Of a stretch of DNA of 64,000 nucleotides, positions 12,200 through 24,746 are shown in pieces; the first letter of the stretch is position 1, and each line of letters opens with the position of its first letter. The position numbers and the translations under genes are program-made. The DNA is from Vitellaria paradoxa. Its lineage: Eukaryota; Streptophyta; Magnoliopsida; Ericales; Sapotaceae. The stretch is taken from assembly GCA_019916065.1 (NCBI GenBank), contig CM034233.1, positions 41,952,862-42,016,861 of the forward strand. Reading direction: 5' to 3'. A model generated the notes under the pieces. That model saw nothing but the letters and a program-made list of their open reading frames with translations. It was not told the origin of the DNA and ran no database searches.

Positions 12200-12340
12200 A
12201 TGTTTGTTTGGCGCAATGAAATTTGTTGAAAAATTCTAAAAATTTCTAAAAGTTATCAACTTTTTATCTCACTGCACAAATTATAAACTAATAAATTATC
12301 TCACTTTATTTCACATTTTATTACTTCAAACGCCCCCTAA
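12200..12340. mobile_element. Small MITE-like element
   Basis: The left end TGTTTGTTTGGCGCAATG and the right end read inward TTAGGGGGCGTTTGAAGT are similar. CTAAA flanks both sides. About 140 bp, non-coding and AT-rich. The TSD cannot be fixed because the flank is low complexity. Confidence 0.35.
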
Positions 12341-13134
12341 ATATACATACATATATATATATATATATAATTAACCTAAATATTCATTCCTATCAATGGT
12401 TTTCATCTTTTGAAATCTCAAAAAGTATAAAAAATCAACAAATCATTTATAATATTAAATACACACTTTAAATCTTAAGTATCACTTATATTATCTCTAT
12501 AATTAAATTATAAAAAAATATATCTAAATTTAAAATTTATAAATTTATATAATCAAATAGATCGTAATCAAATCAATATAATTCGATTTAGTTAACATTC
12601 AATTAATGCATATTATTTGATCAGTTTAATTATTGCTTCTAATTTTTGAAATTAACCAACTTGATTATAAAAACTATAATTTTTGAATCATACTCACAAT
12701 TGCTCACCTTTAGTTATGACAATGAGATTGACAAAAGTGGCAGAGAAATTAGTAGAGGGAGGGAGTCTAAGGTTGCCGCCATTTGTTTGGAGCCGTGTCA
12801 AATAATTGGCCACACAACATCTAACACGTTTAGGTCCGTTTGGTAATTATATAGTTTTTAGTTTTTTATTTTTATTTTTAATTTTTTAAAAATTAAACAT
12901 AAAAAATTATTTGATAAATTTATTTTTAATTCATAGTTTTCAAAAAAGTAAAAACTATTTTCAAAATTTTTAAAAACTATGCATAACATGAAAAATGTGT
13001 TTTCTCATGTTTTTATTTTTAGTTTTTATTTTCTTCCATAATTACTACTAGTTACAACAATTACTGACAATCAAGAACCACCATCTATTGATTGCCACCC
13101 ACATTCAGTTATCGCTGACTACTACCATCATTAC

Positions 13135-14005
13135 TAGAGATGGGAACGGGGTAGATCAGAGGCGGATATAGCATTATTCAAATCCAAACTTCAAATCCTC
13201 TGCCTACCTCCAAATTTGTCCCGAACTCCAAACAGATATTTTTTTGGACCTCTATCCTCGCTCCAAATAAAGAACAGATATATCCACGGATATCCAAAAC
13301 TCCAAACTATTTGTTCACCTTCGAATCTGTCCTTAAGTTGTATGTAACCTATTACTACCAAATAATTCATCTCCAAAATCAAAATAATACATAATAACAT
13401 ATTTTGTAAATAATGTAATACATTTCAATAATCTAGAGTCCCAAATGATAGACATTATAAAATTTTAAATTTACCTCTTTTAAATTTTCTTGATTTTGTG
13501 TATGAAAGAAATAAATTGAACTTTTAAAACTTTAATTTGCACAAAAGTATGAAAAAAAATTAAATTTATAATATCTTTCCCAAACACACCCTAATTAATA
13601 CAAATTGATGACAATTTTTGTTTTAAATTTATTTATCAATATTCATTTTAATGATAATAATAGTGAAGTTCAATAAGTCTAGAGTATTATGAATGTGAAT
13701 ATTGTTTGTCATGGTATAGCGACGATGTTGTCATCGTGGTTTCAAATGATTTGGGGTTATTCAAATATTTTTTAGGACATATCGGGACAAATCAGGGCAG
13801 ATTGGGGCAGATTCAGATTAGATATCGGATTCAGGGCAGATTGGGGCGGAGGCAATGCCATCCCCATATCCGATCCAATATCTAAATTTTTTTAAAAAAT
13901 CAAATCCAAATCGGATCCAATCTCCAAAAAAAATATAAATTTCACATCCATTCAGATCAGATAACGGATCAAATTCAGACGGGTCGGCCGAGATGCCCAT
14001 CCCTA
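13135..14005. mobile_element. Non-autonomous hAT element
   Basis: The 871-bp element starts TAGAGATGGGAACGGG and, read inward from the right, TAGGGATGGGCATCTCGG. It is flanked by a perfect 8-bp TSD, ATCATTAC (13127-13134 and 14006-14013). The interior has subterminal runs of GGCAGATTGGGGCAGATT-type motifs and no intact transposase, as in deleted hAT copies. It sits inside the Harbinger-like element, so it is younger. Confidence 0.85.
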
Positions 14006-14602
14006 ATCATTACCGCCACCCACTTCTGATCACTGCCAACAACTGCTACTGTCACACCTCGAATTTCTGCAACCCGGGGACATGAAGACTAAACCCTAAA
14101 ACCATCACAAATAAACATGCATCAAATACTATCAAAGTGGAAGCGAAATAATAATGCTGTATTCACCATTAGAATACTCCAAAATGTCTAATAAGTGCCA
14201 TAAAGGGGCTATAAAACAATACGCCTCAAACAATACGCCTCAAATACGCCTAAAATAATTCAAAATCAGCCACTCTATCTCATAAGTCCATCACGAGCAT
14301 CTGCCCCTGTAAGATCAACTGTAGAGGGATGAGCACTAAACCACGTGTGCTCAGTATAAAGCATATAAGAATAAGTTTCTTAATCATGCAAGGCAAACAA
14401 CACTTAATTAACTTTGAAACTTAGTAAATTTCTCACCAATTTCACAATATTATAACTGAAATTTCGAGGTATGCTGATGGAGATCCCAAACAATCGATCA
14501 ATCAATCAATCACACACACAAAAATGTAGAAAGCGAGATAAACAAAAACAAGGAAACCCACGAAGGAAAACCTCAAACAAAACTTTCATTAAAATAAACG
14601 TA

Positions 14603-17584
14603 TGTTGGTTATAAACTTAAATTCTCTATAGATCGACTCCTCGACTCTATACTATCGTTGATGTTTGCTCGACTCTTCGACTCTATACTATCGTTGATGT
14701 TTGCTTGACTCCTCGCTGCACCAACTCCTCTAGCAAAAGCCCTTCGACTCCTCGAAGGCACGACACTGACTCCTTAGTGACTATGTTGAATCCTCAGCAT
14801 GCTGAATCCACAGCGATCACAAACCTCAAATCTGAACTTTTTCAGATTGAACACGAACTGTGTTGGCTAAGTTGTAGAGAGAATGATCAATCTTTAAGGC
14901 TCACAATCTCATGTGTATTCTCTTGGTGTGTGTGTCTCTCTTTTCGTGTCTTTCTGAACTTGAAAACCCCAAGAGATATTTATAGACAAACCAAGGTGGC
15001 TGTGGCTATTGAAGTGGTGTGTAGCTGAAGTTTCAGCTTGACACTTTGTCAGTGTTTTAACCATATCTTTTCACTCACAATTCCAATTGACTTGATTCTT
15101 TTTGCGTTGGAAAGAAGACTCAAAGGGTTACAACTTTTGTGTTTTAGCTGAAGCATGAATCCATCGCCTTCGAGGTTAAAATCGCGTTGGAAGTTGAGAA
15201 CAGAAAGCTATCATGCTGGTACCTCGCGGGAACTTACAGGAAGGCCTTCCAGCGGTCTTCCCATGGCCTTCCTACAGTCTTCCCGTGACTTAGAGTGGGC
15301 TTCCCGCATGTCCTAATCTCTCTTGGCTTTTTCCCACAGCTAAATGCAGTCTTCCCGCGTTCTTCTTGCGTTATTCAATTCCGAACCTCTTCGGGACTTC
15401 TAACCAATTTGAAAACTTGATTTTCAACCTCTTGAAAACTTCTAACCATTTTGGAAACTTGATTTTCAACCTCTTCAAGACTTCTAGCCCCTTTGGAAAC
15501 TTGATTTTCTGAGACATTTTCGAATTCTAATCGACTTAGGACTCTAGTGTCTTAGCCTACACTAAGTCTAAAGTGCATACAATTCTATTTGATCATGGAT
15601 TTGCCAATTTATAATTTTAGCCTTAACAATCTCCTCCTTTGGCAATTCCATGTCAAAACTCAAAAAATGAAATTACAAATGAAAATCAAACTACACTAAG
15701 GCCTCAGTAAATTTGTCATCCATTCTATCAACACGTTCCAACTGATAACCTATATGGCTACACACTTAAACAAAATGATCAAGGCATCATGTGGAATAAA
15801 TAAAGAATTAAACATTAAATAAAACCATAACAACAAAACAACAAAAAAAAATGACACAAAATATTCTCCCCCTTAATTGTAAAAAAAATAATTGTTCTCC
15901 CCCTCTATTAACTAACTTCTTTTCAAACATTCTCTCCCTTAACTATATATCTCCCCCTTTTTGACATGAATTGACAAACATGAAGGTACAAAGGATAATC
16001 TTGATCAAATCATTCCTTTTCTCAAACACAAAACTAAACACCAATTCAAAATTTTGACTATACATAAATAGTAACAAATAAAAATTACAAGAATCACCCT
16101 ACTATTTATGTCATGAGTTGTTCACACATGTCATACCAATGGTTAAATGCCTGTGCAGTGTGTGAGATGAAGTTTAAGTGCAACATGATTAACACTTTTC
16201 ACGAACTCGCATGAATTTTAAAATTACTCATTTTGGACTTTGAATTGAATTGAGTAAGATATGCAGTGTTAGCTCTTCAACTAAATACTCCTCAATTCAT
16301 TGTTTTCAACTAAACACCAAGAAACAATCACATTTTTTTTTTCTTTTCCTCATTTTTCTTTTTATTTATTCTTGGCGGCTTTCACACACTTTATGGGTAC
16401 GTAGCCTTCTTCCTGTATTGTCAAACCCAGAGGGTGGTTATTTTGATAACCCGAACGTCAACAGGCTAGCTTTCACTCTATCCCATATGGTAGCCCTTTC
16501 CAAGTGATTTTCTCTTTTTTTTTTTTTATGTAAACTCAAGAGCAACCAAGCCTAAAAAAGGAGAATTTATTAAAATAATTGAGTAGTGGAATAGATTTCT
16601 CATGATGTACTAAACTTTGTGCAATTACAATTGGCACACCATTACCATGACAAGGAACAACAAAACATAGAATTCAAGTTCATCAAGTAGTTCAAATTTA
16701 TGACACTATGTAAATCAACAATTTTAATCATGTGATTTTGAAGTGTGTATGAGGCAATTAAACATGCAAGAATATCACAAGAAATAACAATCGCACCCAA
16801 AAAAAATCAATTATCTAAAAAAAAAAAAATTATCTAATCTATGTGATTTCATGGAACTAGGTAAAATAAACCATGACGCACAACCTAGTTCATGAAAGAA
16901 AAATTTGCCTTTACACATCAAAGCTCACCCCTTCAAGACTCTTAGGGGTGTGGGAGACATATAAATTACTCTTCCTAACCCAAATAGTTCTTAATTTTGA
17001 AAAAGCATTTTGAGTCTTGAAATTGTTCGGTTTTGGACCAATGGGTTTTGAAAAATTTTTCTTTAAGTTTTTCCTCACTGGCCTGGTCATGTAATGTCTA
17101 GAATCAAAACATAACTTTTGAAACCTCAACGGATTAAACCTATTTGACATTTGAAAATTAGGTTTCATGAATTTCCTAGTGCCAACATAGGATAAGGGAA
17201 GCCCAAATAATTTGTGACAATGTGGTCTTGTGTGTCCAGGTATACCATAATGAAAGCATGTAGGAACAAATTTACGTTGCAAGTTAGTGGTCGTACCTTT
17301 AGGCTTTTGAAAGTAAGCTCTTGACTGATTACCTTTCTTGGGTTGAGGAGCTTTGACTATTTTTGAAGCTGTTGTCATTGAGGAACTGGGGGTAGCTTTA
17401 GTTTCAAGAGTGTCCACTTGCATGCCACTGTAGCCAAATCCTCTTTTGTCACATGGGCTCCTTTGCATCCCATGTATGTCATCAAGTTGTGAAGAAGCAG
17501 TATTCATCTTGAGTTGCATGGATTGCAGCTTACTCTGGGCATCTTTCACATCTTTTTCTTTTTGTTCCAACTTGGCATTATAGG
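14603..17584 (-). mobile_element. SIRE-type Ty1/copia remnant (3' LTR plus part of gag)
   Basis: Nested in the gypsy LTR. On the minus strand the order is a gag piece (16911-17570), about 1.3 kb of non-coding sequence with several CTCCCCC-type polypurine-like tracts, a polypurine tract (15629-15642, CCAAAGGAGGAGAT) and a 3' LTR (14603-15628; starts TGTTAAGGC, ends ACCAACA; TATA-like motif at 14977-14985). Protease, integrase, RT and RNase H are absent, and the 5' LTR is missing. The 5' edge near 17584 is approximate and no TSD was found. Confidence 0.65.
16911..17570 (-). pseudogene. Copia SIRE-type gag fragment with damaged zinc knuckle
   Basis: About 219 open codons resemble the C-terminal part of SIRE/Maximus-type copia gag: a coiled-coil-like Lys/Glu-rich start, basic low-complexity linker, a nucleic-acid-binding zinc knuckle, and a WVRK-type end followed by the junction towards protease. 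The knuckle reads C-FH-Y-GIPG-H-TRPH-C, so the second cysteine of CX2CX4HX4C is replaced by tyrosine. The frame opens without an ATG (only TTG at 17570), so the N-terminus is missing. In an intact element Gag would form the cytoplasmic particle. Confidence 0.6.
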
Positions 17585-19739
17585 TTCTAACCTACTGGTT
17601 ATGCTATACCACCCTGTGCAAGTTTCAGGTTTTCGACCTTTGGGCTCTAGAGCCCATTCTTTATAGTATCCTTAACGACCCCAATATCAAAAATCAAGTC
17701 CTTTATTTAATATCATATCACATAATGTTAAACCCCTAAATTAGATTCCTTATGTTCTTTCCTTTACTTTATGAGTTTTATTTAGTGTAAATATATTCCG
17801 GGCCTAAGTTTCATGTTGCCCCTCTATAAATATCATTCTTTTTACAACATTTATCAAATAAATCTCAAGCAACCATATCAAGATCATATGCATACATCTA
17901 GCTTGATAAACAAAATTTTATATCAAGCATGTCATGACAAAGAAGAATTTAAAACATAAATTTTGATAATTCATGAAAAATAGAAAGTAAAATATTTTCA
18001 GCTAATTCAAAAGCCTTAAATGCTTAGAACTAACCACAGCTTCATAAAAATAAAAATATAAATTTATTCAATAAACTAATTAATATAGATTTTAAGAAAA
18101 ACAAAATGGGGTACATCTATTTAGAACCACACAGAACAGCTCACTTTCACACTTTTTATAAAATCTATTTTCAGTCCAAAAATTATGAAATTTTTACAAA
18201 AAACTCATTTACATATCTAGTTTAGCATATAAAAATTTTAAAAATTAAATCGACCTTTATTTATACTTTTCATACCAAAAAATCAGACTGTGGTCAGTGT
18301 AACAATGTAAATCAAATAGTCAACTTTTAGTATTTTTATAAAATAAATTATTGGTCAAAAAATTATAAAAATTTTACTGTAGAATATTTAACATCTCAAA
18401 TTTTATATATAAAATTTTTAGAAATTAATTTAGTCTCTAGGTATCATTTTTATACCAAAAATAAAACTGGTGTCTGCACAGCAATTTAAAACAAACAGTC
18501 AACTTTCACAATTTTTAATAAATTCATTTTAACTCAAAAAAATATGAAATCTTTACTGGATATTGTTTTGGATATGCACTCCCACATATAAAAATATCGA
18601 AAATTAGTTCGACGCCTAGGTTTGAGTTTCATATAAAAACAATGTACTGATCCTAGCATAAAAATCTCAACCATACAGTCAAGTTCAACTATTTTTAATA
18701 AATTCATTTTAATTCCAAAAATTTTGAAATTTTTATTGGACACTCCTCTATATACCTAGTTGCACGGATAAAAATATCAAGATTTAATTTAATCTCTAAG
18801 TATGATTTTTACAAAAAAACAATGTACCCATTTCAGTGTGAAGTTTCAGAATTTCACCTAATCAATAATCAATTCATAGAACAAGTTTTCATCTCTTGCA
18901 CATATACATAAAATCATACACAAATTTATTTTTGCAAAACATGAAAGATACCAAAATCTATATGCTAAACCCCACCTACCTCACTACACACATAGATGAT
19001 TGGTGTGTACTGCGTTACTACCAACTTAAGTTGGTCCTTTTCTCTCTACGAAAATCTCCAGTAAGAAACTTACTCCGAACTACTCACGAATCCAACCCGA
19101 AGGCACCTTGAAGGATTTCAAGAGGAACCCTTTTTTTTCTTCTTCTTCTTCCTTACACGATCTTGCAAGTACGATGCAACGGCTCTACTATCTTTCTTTC
19201 TCTCTCTAGATAAAGTGCTGAGGGAAAAAATCTAGGAACTATTTGTCGAGTGTTTAAATATACAAAATGCTTATCCATACTCACCCAAATAGGTATGTGT
19301 ATTGCTCATAAATTTCTCATTAAAACTCACTCCCAAGCTTCCCATGGAAGCCATGCTTTGAATCCCCTTTAGCCAACCTTTGGCCTTCCCCACGTTTCAT
19401 TAATTCGTTGCCACCCACCTCAGCCAATGGAAATTACCTTCCCTCTCAACCAATGGAAACCACCTCTCTCTTCCCTTGACTAATCGAAATTCACCCATCA
19501 CGCATACAAGTATATATAAAACTAGCATTAAATATATACATGCACACTAGCACATTAATAAAAGTATAAATTAGCATTTAAGATATACATCCCACTAATT
19601 GCAAATTAAATATAACATAAATAAAAATAAATAAGAGAAAATAAAAATTTGGATAAATAAATAAATAATAGAATAAATACAATTTTATTTATCAAAAATT
19701 TTGGATCTTCACAGCTACCGCTCTACCCACCCCTAGCTA

Positions 19740-20740
19740 CCATCAATATAAATATATATTATTTCACATATGTTATATTAATATATTAAATTATATATTA
19801 AATATAATAAAAATATAATAAATATAATGTAATTAATAATTAATTTTATCAATAATTAATTTAAGATATATAATATGTTATTTATATATTAAATTAATTA
19901 TTGAATACAATTTATTTATAACTAATAATTAACCAAATTAAATTAATTAAAAAATATTTTATTAAATTATTTTTAATAACTAATATCATTAAATTATATT
20001 TAATATATTTTATTTTTATTGAATTAATTTAGTAAATTATATATTAAATATTATTTAATTAATAATTAAATTTATCAATAATTAATTTAATATATGCGAT
20101 TATATATTAAATATATTAAATTAATACATTAAATATATAAAAATATATTAAATATAATTTAATTAATAATTAATTTTATCAATAATTTACTTAATAAATG
20201 AAATTATATTTAAATATAATGTAATGACTAATTAATAATAGATAAAATAAGTTAATTATAATTAAATTTAATTAATTGGAAAAATATTTTATTTTATTAT
20301 TTTTAATAAATAATTTAATTAAATTATATTTAATGTATCTTATTTTTATTGAATTTAATTATTATTAATAAAATTATAATTTAATGACTAATTAATAATA
20401 AATAAATTAAATTAATTACATTTATATTTAATTAATTGAAAAAAATATTTTATTTTATTATTTTTAATAAATAATATAATTAATTATATTTAATTTATTT
20501 TATTTTATTTAATTAAATTATTATTAATTAAAAATTTAATTAATTAAGTAAATTAAATTAGGTTAAGTTAATTAAATTAATTAATTTAATTAACATAAAA
20601 TATATTTAATTAAAATAGTTTTAAAAAATAATATAATAAATTATGTTCAATATATTTTATTTTTATTATATTAGATTATTTTTAACTAATAATGTAGCCA
20701 ACATAATTAAATTTAATTAATTAACTACTATAACTATCAA
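19740..20740. repeat. Kilobase of nearly pure A/T sequence
   Basis: Built from variants of TTAATTAA, AATATATTAAAT and ATTTTATTATTTTTAATAAA, with very few G or C. It belongs to the body of the Harbinger-like element. The period is irregular, so it is low-complexity expansion rather than a clean tandem array. Confidence 0.75.
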
Positions 20741-21179
20741 CTGACAACTATCATTACCGAATGCATTTTTAAGTTTATGTTACCTTTTTCTATTATGAAA
20801 ATGAAAGCTAGAAATAAAAAATTGAGCATAAAAACTGAAACTAAATTTAAAAATTAAATACAAAAATTAAAAACTGACAGTTTTATCAAATGAGCCCTTA
20901 GTATAGCATTATTAGATGGTGGAAAATGAGAACCCAAAATCCAAACACCCCCCTGGGCCTTTTTTTTTAATGCCTCTATTTTTAAACCTTTTTCTATTTT
21001 CTTAATACGTAAGAATAAGTATATTAATTAAAATAATATACAAATATTAGGGGTATACAATACCTTAGCTTCTTCTAGTGGACAAGCTCACCGGAGGAAA
21101 ATTAGTACTATGCAAAATGGTATTCTAGTATGGCTAGAAACAAGCTATTCAAGGATGTCAACTGTACAAAAACTAAAAA

Positions 21180-21562
21180 CTTTTACTATTAGTTCTCTTT
21201 TCCATGTCCTTCCTCTTTACATTAGCAAGATTTAGCACTTGTTTAATTGCACTACCAGTATCAAGAGATCTTTCCTCAAAAGTTAGGGAATTCCTAAGCC
21301 TCTACAGAAAACAAACAGTAGCACTAAATATAATTTTGTTAACTGAGGACTTCTTGAGATTCACCACTGCCCAATTTACCAATTGATTCCAAGTGCCAAT
21401 TGATTCCAAGTGCAAGTTGTAAAAGAATGATTAACTGATAAAGGTATAGTTGTCCATACTCTACAGACGAAGGCACACTGTACAAAAAAGGTCCAAATCC
21501 TCCGCATCAACTCCACAAAAATGAAATCTTATAGTATTGCAAATACCATAGGAAGTATTTGT
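21180..21562 (-). pseudogene. LINE-B ORF2 C-terminus (zf-RVT region)
   Basis: Read on the minus strand it contains the zinc-binding RT-associated pattern FCGVDAEDLD, then a C-F-RVWTTIPLS stretch and the trailing helices (LTFEER-like) typical of plant L1 ORF2 C-termini. Frameshifts are present. It belongs with the RT pieces to the right. Confidence 0.65.
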
Positions 21563-21948
21563 TTGGTGGATTTAAAGAAGGGATTGGATTCCTAATCTTG
21601 TGGGACCTACAAATTCTGTGTTTAATAATAACAAAAAGAGAGTGGATGAGCAATCCATTCGGATTGTTAATCCCCTAAAATGGGGTATATACCATCACAT
21701 AGGGGTTGTGGTATTATGTATACCCCATCCTTAGATTTGCTTTATGTTAAAATCTAAAGGTCTAAAATTATTTTCTTTCATATCTCTTGTCAAATCATAT
21801 TTTTTATCTCACTTTATATCTTATCAACTAAACACCAAAAATATAATCTCATATAAAAAATTAATTTTATGTTATATTCAATCTCATATATTATCTCATG
21901 ATATTACTTATACTTTATCGTCCAATTGCCCCAATCAAACATACCCAT
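21563..21948. mobile_element. MITE-like insertion in LINE-B
   Basis: It interrupts LINE-B between the post-RT and zf-RVT regions. The ends read inward TGTTTGGTGGATT and TGTTTGATTGGGG, a weak inverted repeat. No clear TSD was found, so the boundaries are set mainly by loss and return of LINE similarity (good to roughly 10 bp). Confidence 0.45.
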
Positions 21949-22009
21949 ATGACATTACCTTATATTGAGTATTTAGTTTCTACTAAATTGCAAGCCATAA
22001 TATAAAAGC

Positions 22010-22352
22010 TATGGCTAGGAATAAAACCTTTGAACTTACCTAGGAAGCTCTAAGGTATAGGGGAACCCTCAGTTCTGAGAGCTTTCCAAGTAGAATGAAT
22101 GGAGTAGCAGCCATTAGGATTAGGAATCTAAACAATTTGGTCATCCTTACTGCAATTTGGAGGAGGAAGAAGGGTTATAGCTTTTTTAAGGTCAATAAAC
22201 TCAATAGAATTTGCTGCAGGCTACTTCTTTTAATTAATAAAGACAATGGTCTTCACCTTTAAGTTCTGACTAAGTTCAGAATCATAATATTGTTGCAGAG
22301 ACCCTGGAACATCTTTTAGCAACCCTTTTATAAATAATGGCAAACTCACAAA
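22010..22352 (-). pseudogene. LINE-B ORF2 region between RT and zf-RVT
   Basis: In minus-strand frames it reads YDSELSQNLKV, PPPNCSKDDQIVWIPNPNG and CYSIHSTWKALR, the conserved region that precedes zf-RVT in plant L1 proteins. Stops and shifts interrupt it. Confidence 0.65.
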
Positions 22353-22800
22353 TGAACACAAAAAAATCACACAATAGAAGAACACAAGATTTACGTGGTT
22401 TGGTAATTTTTCTACATCCACGGGCATGGTAAAATTGGTTTTCAACTATAAGAAACTTTAACAATAGAGTAAGGAATTACAAAATAGATATGAGAGAACC
22501 TCAAACAATCCTAGACAACCCTATCGCTTCTTCTTACATTTTCTCTCAACCCTAGCCTTTAAAAAGCCTAATTTGAACTTAGCTCTGATATACAACACGT
22601 CCTAAATATATATGAACATGAAATCCAATTAAAATTGGACTAAAAAACCTGCTTAAAATAAAGTAGTTCGTACTATAGGGTTAAACCCTATAACTCCCAA
22701 CCTTTTATGTTTTCCCGTGAGTCATAATGAGACACAAGTCTAGCACATAAATTATCCTATCTATGGTGCTGGAGTAGATAAGCCCTGTAGGAAGCCAACA
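22353..22800 (-). mobile_element. Short LTR-like insertion in LINE-B
   Basis: On the minus strand it starts TGTTGGCTTCC and ends TGTGTTCA (TG...CA). It includes CCAAACCACGTAAATCTTGT near its end, a motif I associate with the U5 end of plant copia-like LTRs. LINE-B coding sequence stops at one edge and resumes at the other. The flanks (ATCAA right, ACAAA left) match only partly as a TSD, so this could be an old solo LTR. Confidence 0.5.
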
Positions 22801-23439
22801 ATCAAAGTAAAGGGATGCAGTGTTGCCTTTCCTTATGCTATACTTTATAAACTTCTTAGCTAAATCTTAACTGAAGAATTTTTATTCCAAGTCCAGGAAA
22901 AATCATAAGGAGCTTTCATATTTCAAAAATACCTTCCTTTGAGTAGATTTGATTTACTCTAGATTGTCTAAGTACTTTTACTTGTATGCTTGAGTGACAC
23001 TTCCCATATGCATCTCATCATAGTAGCTTTACTTTGTTTCTTGATTTGTTTGCTGCCCAAGCCTCATTCCTCTAATAGCAAGGTAATTTGGTCCTAAGAA
23101 ATTTTTGCTGTTGATGCGTTTATTGTAGTACCACACCAATGGAATCAATCTTCTAAATTTATGTTCAACCATTCTTATGATAGCCACTGGCAAAATAAAA
23201 TAAGTGCTCCAGCAAGATTACATGTTGAATAGCACTAAGTTGATCAATTACACTCTTCCAACATATAAGAGAAATCTTGAAATCTAGCTCTGAATTCTTC
23301 CCAAATTCTTTTCCACCATTGGTTGATAGTTTGTAGCTTTGAACTTGTAAGGAATGAGAGGAACACCAAGATATTTCAATGGCAGTTTGCCCAATTGAAA
23401 ACCAACAAGTTCTAATATACTCTCTTTGACACTTCTAGA
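22801..23439 (-). pseudogene. LINE-B reverse transcriptase, C-terminal (thumb) part
   Basis: Minus-strand frames give LGKLPLKYLGVPLIP, then RIQS-ISRFL, STYFILPVAIIRM and INSKNFLGPNYLAIRG, the region after the RT catalytic core in plant L1 ORF2. It is cut by the copia solo LTR at the TSD CTAGA. Confidence 0.7.
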
Positions 23440-24741
23440 TGTTAGGATGTATCCCCTGAAGAAATATTAGATGATGCGTTGATTTCATTTTAATGAAGAA
23501 TCTTCATTTAGTTTATTTAAGGTTTTTTCATTTTGTGTGGATGCATGTATTTTATGTGATGAATGTAATCCTTGATTGATTAAAGAACTTGATTCTTGTG
23601 TATGAAAGTGTTTCATATAGAAGAGATATGAATATAAGTATTAATTAATCTAGATTTGTTCATAGTCAGTGATGAAATGGGAACATCTTAATTAAAAGAT
23701 TATAATATTTTAGATTTCTATTTAATAGAATGATTTATCTCAATCATTAAAGCAATGGACTCTGAATTTAAAATGTTGGTGTGGAAGGCAATGAATGGGA
23801 CAATGATGAGAAATAGTTTTAAGTTATGCTATCGGTATTGATGTAGTTTTTATGTTCGCTTTAAGTAGTTGTTCTAAATCTTAGTATAGTGATGGACGCT
23901 ATTTTATATAATGATGATTTTAATTCATTAGAAGTGAGGCCGATTACCATTAAGCCTACACCTCAGTGTTTTAGGAAGTCATAGGTGTAGTGTTTTGGGA
24001 AGTCATTGCATAAAATTAGGGAACGTACACTATCAAGAAGTAATCGACAATCTCATTTGAGATAGGGATATTATCCATATAAAGAATATTAACTAATCAT
24101 TAAATCCGGATCTGGTCGTGTTAATAATATGTTATTAAGATGGTGACCAATACAAGATGATTAAAATAATAGTTCTTAGAATATAGAGGGAAGTATCAAT
24201 TAGAATTGGATGGCTTCTTAATTCGAATTGTCTTAATATTTAATGGAGGAGCTTAATTGCAGAATTAAAGAGCGAATAAAGTGTTTTATGAGATTATTTC
24301 AATAGACTAGGTTGTAGTTCAATTATATCTTTTTAGTAGAGTAAGGTATAATTATTAGAAGATGTATTTGTAATTATGAGATAATTATGGGTAATTTCCT
24401 AATTAGTTAACTTAATTTTATTTACACCAAGGTCCTTACTCTTGACTGTATAAAAAGATAGTCATTTTAGTTGCCCACACAACCCTAGATATCAGAAAAG
24501 TTTTGAGAAGATCCTAATAGAAAAAAGAATAAAAGACTTGGGAGTCTTAACCTTTGGGAAATTACTGTTCTTTAACAAACTAAGATCAAATTAAGAAACG
24601 ATGAAAGGTCAGGTTTTGTTTATTGATTTGAATTTGTTTTCGTATTTTGAATACAATATGATAAGAAGTTTATATTATTTCATGCATGATCGTTCTAAAA
24701 AAATTTTAAAAATCTCTTCCGCTGCATTCTTGATTCTAACA
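23440..24741 (+). mobile_element. Ty1/copia solo LTR in LINE-B
   Basis: The 1302-bp unit begins TGTTAGGATGTATCCCC and ends TTGATTCTAACA; the ends are inverted (TGTTAG/CTAACA). A perfect 5-bp TSD, CTAGA, flanks it (23435-23439 and 24742-24746). The CCGCTGCATTCTTGATT-type end resembles the end of the copia LTR at 61568-63022. No internal region remains, so it is a solo LTR. The orientation follows that similarity. Confidence 0.85.
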
Positions 24742-24746
24742 CTAGA

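Larger units (their letters stand above)
14050..19713 (-). mobile_element. Ty3/gypsy-type LTR (minus) interrupted by a copia remnant
   Basis: On the minus strand it begins TGTGAAGATCCAAAATTTTT at 19713 and ends with the GGTGTGACA signature at 14050. The flanks are a perfect 5-bp TSD, GCTAC (14045-14049 and 19714-19718). Without the SIRE-like insertion (14603-17584) it is about 2.7 kb. No gypsy coding sequence is inside, so it reads as a solo LTR related to those at 6709-10410 and 27727-31966. Confidence 0.78.
12833..20897. mobile_element. Harbinger/Tourist-like element holding later insertions
   Basis: The ends are similar when read inward (left GGTCCGTTTGGTAATT, right GGGCTCATTTGATAAA, both then running into AGTTTTTA-type sequence) and are flanked by TTA (12830-12832 and 20898-20900), the usual PIF/Harbinger target. 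Removing the nested hAT element and gypsy LTR leaves about 1.5 kb, much of it almost pure A and T. No transposase is seen, so it would be non-autonomous. A 3-bp TSD is weak evidence alone; the end similarity carries the call. Confidence 0.5.

Noticed and set aside
14705..15028. 107-codon frame in the SIRE LTR
   Set aside because: It lies within the LTR promoter/U3-R region and has no protein family features.
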